A DNA stretch of 64,000 bases, from positions 268,255-332,254 of the forward strand of contig JANFAH010000060.1 of assembly GCA_024663395.1 (NCBI GenBank), read 5' to 3'. The notes under the pieces are model-generated. The model saw only the letters and a list, made by a program, of their open reading frames with translations. It had not been told where the DNA came from and did not search any database. The position numbers and the translations under genes are program-made. Each line of letters begins with the position of its first letter. The stretch's first letter is position 1. This document shows, piece after piece, positions 59,902 to 64,000 of this stretch. The DNA is from Pisolithus tinctorius. Taxonomy: Eukaryota > Basidiomycota > Agaricomycetes > Boletales > Pisolithaceae.

Positions 59902-60376
59902 TGTAAAAGAAAAGCAAAAAGTCGAAGGAGAGTCAGGGTGCCAGGCTTAGTGACGATCTTTGTATGAACAAGGAGTGTTTGCAGTGGAGGCTATGATACC
60001 CAGCATCGTATGTATGGACACCCCAACCGCTCGTCAGCCGCACGGAACCGTGCGCCAAATATGTACAAACAGTCATCCTCAGTAATCAGAGCACTTACAG
60101 AATCAAAACAAGGAGCTCGTGAATCCGTGGATCGGTTGCACGAAACTGCTTGTGACGACGTTTCCTGTATTTGTTGTAGGAAGCCATTAATCCACAACCA
60201 TAGCAAGACTCAGTGCGATAGAATGCCACCAGTCACAAAGGCATAAGCTTCCTGCTGAGAAGTTGTATAGAGCGGAGCCGTGTATGAAGGATCTGTCCAT
60301 GTTGCTGATGCCATAGTAGTAAATATACTGCTGTAAAGTACAATGATCAAATGTGATGCCCCTTGTTTCATTGTCA
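59902..60376. other. Region between DCP2 and INCENP with possible small-gene remnants
   Basis: These 475 bases hold the DCP2 promoter. On the minus strand, ATG at 60314 opens MASATWTDPSYTAPLYTTSQ, and a separate frame near 60190-60100 reads KYRKRRHKQFRATDPRIHEL. Both look protein-like, but no GT/AG intron joins them in frame. This may be a small unknown gene or a decayed one. Confidence 0.35.
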
Positions 60377-63300
60377 CTATGCTTGTGATTGGAAGCCCAT
60401 CCTGCGCTCGTACTCTCGAACCTCCTCTATCGTAAGCCTGTCCGCTCCAGACCAGTTTGCAGAGCTCGTGCGAGCTCTAAATCGACTTTGCCTGGTGCGG
60501 AACATCTCCTCCATCCGCAAGGGTCGGATGGCGCCGAAGATATCATCAGGATTAACTGTGCTTTGCATCTGCAACGCTTGTCGTAGTTCGGGTGACTGGG
60601 CCCAATCGGGGGGATCAAACGTGCGGACTCGGTTCTCGTCTTCGGAATCCGAGTATTCACTATTGATTTCCGGTAGCTCAATGGATTCACTGGGGACCTC
60701 GGTGGCTTGCTGCTTGCTAGCTTCTATCTGCGCTTTTGCGCGAGCGGCCATCTGAGTTTGGATCATGGCAGAAGGCAATTTGTCACTTCCGTCATTTTGT
60801 GCCACGGCTTTGCCCTTGTCCTTCTGGCTAGGTGCCAATTTAAATGGTTTTGCCTCTGGGATGGCTGGTTTGGAACCAGAGGACCCTCCCGGCAAGTTCT
60901 GTGACACATTGTAGGCTGCGGATGATACCAGAGCAGATGCAACGCTTCTCACAGATTTCGGAGGACGAGCCGGTTTTGCAGTGGGCGTCGGCACACTCGG
61001 TTTCACTAACTTGAAAGGCACAGGTTCCTTTTTGTCCTTGGACACCGGTTTCTTAGCTTCCACCTTCTTCTGGGTCTCCACTGCAAATTTTCGCTTCTTG
61101 GTCGAATCATCCTCCATTTTCTTGACGGCTACTGTCGGAAGTTTCACGGGTCGTTTGTCGGTGTTTTCCTCTCGTTCTCGTTTGCGCCTCTCGCTGTTCT
61201 CTTTGGTCTTCTTCCCGTCCTCCAAAATTCGAGCCTTTTCCTCTTCCGCTTTCCTGGAAAGTATAGCCTGTCGCCGTACCTCCATCTCTTTGAGGCGCAA
61301 GGCCTTCTTATCGGCTTCATCTTGCTGCTGCAAAGCGGCTCGTTTTAGCAGGTGGACGAAGGTGAAGCATTAGAATCCACGGACCCTCTTTGCCATGGCA
61401 GCAGCCCGTTGCAAGCTTTTGATTTCTGGCTTGTCCTTCTTCCCTCCGCCAAGCATGCTCGCGACGAGTTTCGTTGCTTGGCCGAAAAATCCGGTTTCTG
61501 ACTGTGATGAAGAAGTCACTGACGTCATGGATAACTGACTGCTACTTCGTATCACACCAGCCGGCTTTGAGGGATCAAGGTTTAGTGCAATATCGTGCTG
61601 AAATATGATAACCCACCTCGCCTTGATTAGCTGTGCATTGCGCCGATTCAGAGACATCACCAAGTTCACATATATCCATCATAGAGCCTTCCGAATCCAG
61701 AGAATCGACAGCATCCTCCTCAAGGCCATCAATGTGGTCAAGCTCGGTTACGTCAACATTCTCTGCAGCTGCCAGTGCATCCGACGCTTTCCCTTCGTCC
61801 TCCAAACCCTTTGTGAGGATAGCGGTGCGTGAATCAAGCTGGGGAACTACCCCGAAAGTCCTCGGGGTAGTCAGCGTGAATGTACCCAATGACAAACTGG
61901 AGAAATCTTTGAGCTGCATCGACGAAGTAAGAGGTTTCGCAAGTGCAAGTGTGGTTTGGGCGGTTGGTTTGGTGAATACTGGCCCGGTGTGCTGGACAAC
62001 AACCTTGTGATCCTGACGTGGGGAGTGGGGAGGTGTGGTCGATGCACTGTCATGAGCATTGTGGTTCTGACTCTGTAAAGCTCCCTGTGTTCGTGTGCCT
62101 TGGAGCTTCGCAGTGTCGGAAACCAAGTCGACGACAAAGTTTGGTCGCTCGACATCGTCAGGCTTGGATCGTGGTGAGGTCGGGCGTTCATCCTGGTGAA
62201 GAGAGAGAGACTGAGGTGTAACGGTGGGTGCAGGGACATTGGTCAGATCACTGCTCGCGTCTGTGACTTTATTTCGCTCAGCTACTCTCGCCTCGGCTGC
62301 AGCGCGAGCTTCGGCAAGGGCGGCGGCAGCGGCGGCACCTCCTAGCGATCTGGTCATACTCTTACCAGAACGGACCCCAAGACCTTCGACAGTTCGCTTA
62401 AATTGACCAATGAAACCTTCCTCACCCATTCCGTTTGCATCTACCGATCCGTGGCCAGCCGACTTCTCTCCGTCATCTTTTATAGTCGACACTGTGTCCG
62501 ACCCGTTCATCTTTGGAACTTTGGACGCCCTCTCTCCGGTCCTCCGAGGGTGATAGACACTTCCTAGCATCTCTCCACTCTTGCGTTTCACGGAGATAGA
62601 TACAACGGAAACTTCTGGTGCACTCGGTTCCGCAGCAGCACCAGTATTATGCAAGGTGTCCGAACGTGCCACAACGCCTTCCATGGCTTTAGCCTCTCGC
62701 GCTTTTACAAGCCAAGAGGTGCGTTTGCCAAGAGGTGCAGGAGCTGGGGTGATAGACGGAAGCGAAGTGGTCATCTCCGCAGGCGCACGTATGGATTTAC
62801 GCAGCGGCGACGGAGCGGGCAGAGTCGGATAATGAGACCCACCGCTTGTATGGGCACTGTTAGCGGATTCGGGCAGAAGAACGGTCATTGGTTCTGGTGA
62901 CGGGATGGAAATCAATGACGAGGGAACCAACGAAGAAGCGTCATGAGGAACTATGCTCGCAATATGGCTTGGCTGAGGAGACGAAGGCGCGTCGTCGCCT
63001 ACGAAAGTATTCGAAGGGTGTGGCGAATGGGACGAAACGAGGGAAACATGATGTGAAGCCTTAATGAGTGTGACAGTGGTTTTGCTGTCCGTCGCCGAGG
63101 TAAGCCACTTCTCTGCACCAGAGCCCACATCAACGACATCAGGTGGTTGGATACCGGAATCAGTCAGCGAATCCTTAGGTACAACAGGTGTCCCCGTTTC
63201 CAGGTGCCGGTGCCCAGGAGATGCGGTCGATGGAGGCATGGTATGAACATGACTGCGCTCAGGGGACTCGTCATCTTCAGCGATGACAGAAAGCTCGTTG

Positions 63301-63677
63301 GTACGGCCTTGGGAAGGAAGCGGGAGTGAAGAATTCTGACTTCGGTCGTCACTAGTAATGGGTTGGAACTCCAAAAGTGAGATAGGGTCCGCAGTAACCG
63401 TCCTGGTGTTTCGGGGGATATTTTTCTTCTTCCGACTAGGCGTCTTAACTAGATCGATGATTGGACTTCATTTTTCATCAGTAGACAGCTAAATCGGACA
63501 GAGCGAGACATACGCTTGCTGAGGCCCCGAGATTATACTCTCGAAATAATCCTCGAGAAATAGGAACGCGTGAACCTGAATCTGATCCTCAAATAACTGT
63601 CGACAAGGATCGTTCGCCATAGCTACTCGTATGGATGTTGTCCAAGCCTGGATCCCGCTTCCATCTTTCTGCGACAT
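60377..63677 (-). CDS. Inner centromere protein INCENP/Sli15/Pic1
   Basis: INCENP is the scaffold of the chromosomal passenger complex; its C-terminal IN-box activates Aurora kinase and its N-terminus binds Survivin/Borealin. The start at 63677 begins MSQKDGSGIQAWTTSIRVAM with FLFLEDYFESIISGPQQ, then across an intron IIDLVKTPSRKKKN, a conserved TPxRxK-type motif. A large disordered centre (63370-61600) is Ser/Thr/Pro-rich. A Lys/Glu/Arg-rich single-helix-like segment follows (61330-61050; EEEKARILEDGKKTKENSER). The IN-box has PPDWAQSPELRQALQMQSTV, IFGAIRPLRMEEMFRTRQSR and FRARTSSANW, which holds the TSS residues phosphorylated by Aurora in the family, ending at 60377. About 1,050 residues. 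The gene is divergent from the next one by 155 bases. Confidence 0.9.
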
Positions 63678-63832
63678 GAGTGCGAAGATGCCTGGGGGAG
63701 TCGAAAAGGTCACGAAAAGTCAACCAAGTGGCGCGACGGCCATCATTTGGCACGTGATCGTAACTTCCGGAAGACTGCGGCGGTGCCAACCCATATTAAT
63801 TGCCCGTCGAGCACTTCAATTGAACCCCCAAA
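63678..63832. promoter_or_regulatory. Divergent promoter between INCENP and the right-edge gene
   Basis: These 155 bases lie between two divergent ATGs. A CACGTG E-box is present near 63751. A minus-strand open frame extends across it upstream of the INCENP start but contains no family-like residues. Confidence 0.45.
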
Positions 63833-64000
63833 ATGTCGCGTTCTGATTCGCCCTGCGAGCCTTCTTCGAAGCCGGAGAGTGAGGAAAACGTAGTCACTCA
63901 AGCTAGAGAGTCATCAATATGCCCCCAGGAACTTTCAGAAGCTCAACTTAGACGCCTATATGACGAGGAGGAGGCTGAACGGCTCATGCATCTCATTTCA
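63833..64000 (+). CDS. Unidentified gene, first exon only
   Basis: The ATG at 63833 opens a frame that stays open to the window edge: MSRSDSPCEPSSKPESEENV, then a helical acidic segment ELSEAQLRRLYDEEEAERL. It is Ser/Glu-rich at the start. I do not recognise it, and 56 residues are not enough for a family call. The start is supported by good context (AAAATGT) and by its divergent position. Confidence 0.5.
   Translation, partial: MSRSDSPCEPSSKPESEENVVTQARESSICPQELSEAQLRRLYDEEEAERLMHLIS

Noticed and set aside
1..64000. A biosynthetic, defence or mobile gene cluster
   Set aside because: No polyketide/peptide synthetase, transposase, reverse transcriptase, NLR or phage-like gene was seen; genes are unrelated housekeeping loci.

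Overview
The window is nuclear DNA of a filamentous basidiomycete, most likely an Agaricomycete. Nearly every gene is cut by many short introns (about 50-60 bases, GT...AG), genes are packed tightly on both strands, and the splice-corrected proteins are typical conserved eukaryotic and fungal housekeeping proteins. No virus, plasmid, CRISPR array, rRNA, convincing tRNA or intact transposon was seen. Most proteins were rebuilt by joining exons by eye at GT/AG sites, so ends and motifs are firmer than every internal splice.

Layout. 1-9.6 kb: PP2A scaffold subunit (partial, minus) divergent from glucose-6-phosphate 1-epimerase; DNA polymerase zeta REV3; a small AGTRAP-like membrane protein that meets REV3 tail to tail. 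9.6-17 kb: a NIPA-type transporter and a long DENN-domain protein. 17-29 kb: the 11.6 kb VPS13 gene (minus). 29-36 kb: a small unknown gene, a fatty acid elongase with an unusual promoter, AP-2 alpha adaptin (minus), and a duplicated scrap of its neighbour's tail. 36-47 kb: a DExH helicase with dsRNA-binding modules (minus), the mitochondrial co-chaperone JAC1/HSCB (minus), a dysferlin-domain protein, a TMEM135-like protein and the diphthamide gene DPH7 (minus). 47-57 kb: HSP104, complex I subunit NDUFS6, an Ime2/MAK-type kinase (minus) and PRPP synthetase (minus). 57-64 kb: decapping enzyme DCP2 and inner centromere protein INCENP (both minus), then the first exon of an unidentified gene running off the right edge.

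There is no sign of a dedicated gene cluster or a wholly new system. Several genes act on lipids, membranes or organelle contacts (VPS13, ELO, AP-2, DENN, dysferlin, TMEM135-like), but this is probably chance. The points most worth a second look are regulatory or structural: an upstream ATG overlapping the REV3 start, a symmetric GTGAC/GTCAC array before the elongase, a 57/68 bp duplicated gene tail, a 69 bp bidirectional promoter, a gapped heat-shock-like array with an E-box between DPH7 and HSP104, and a fungal AGTRAP homologue.
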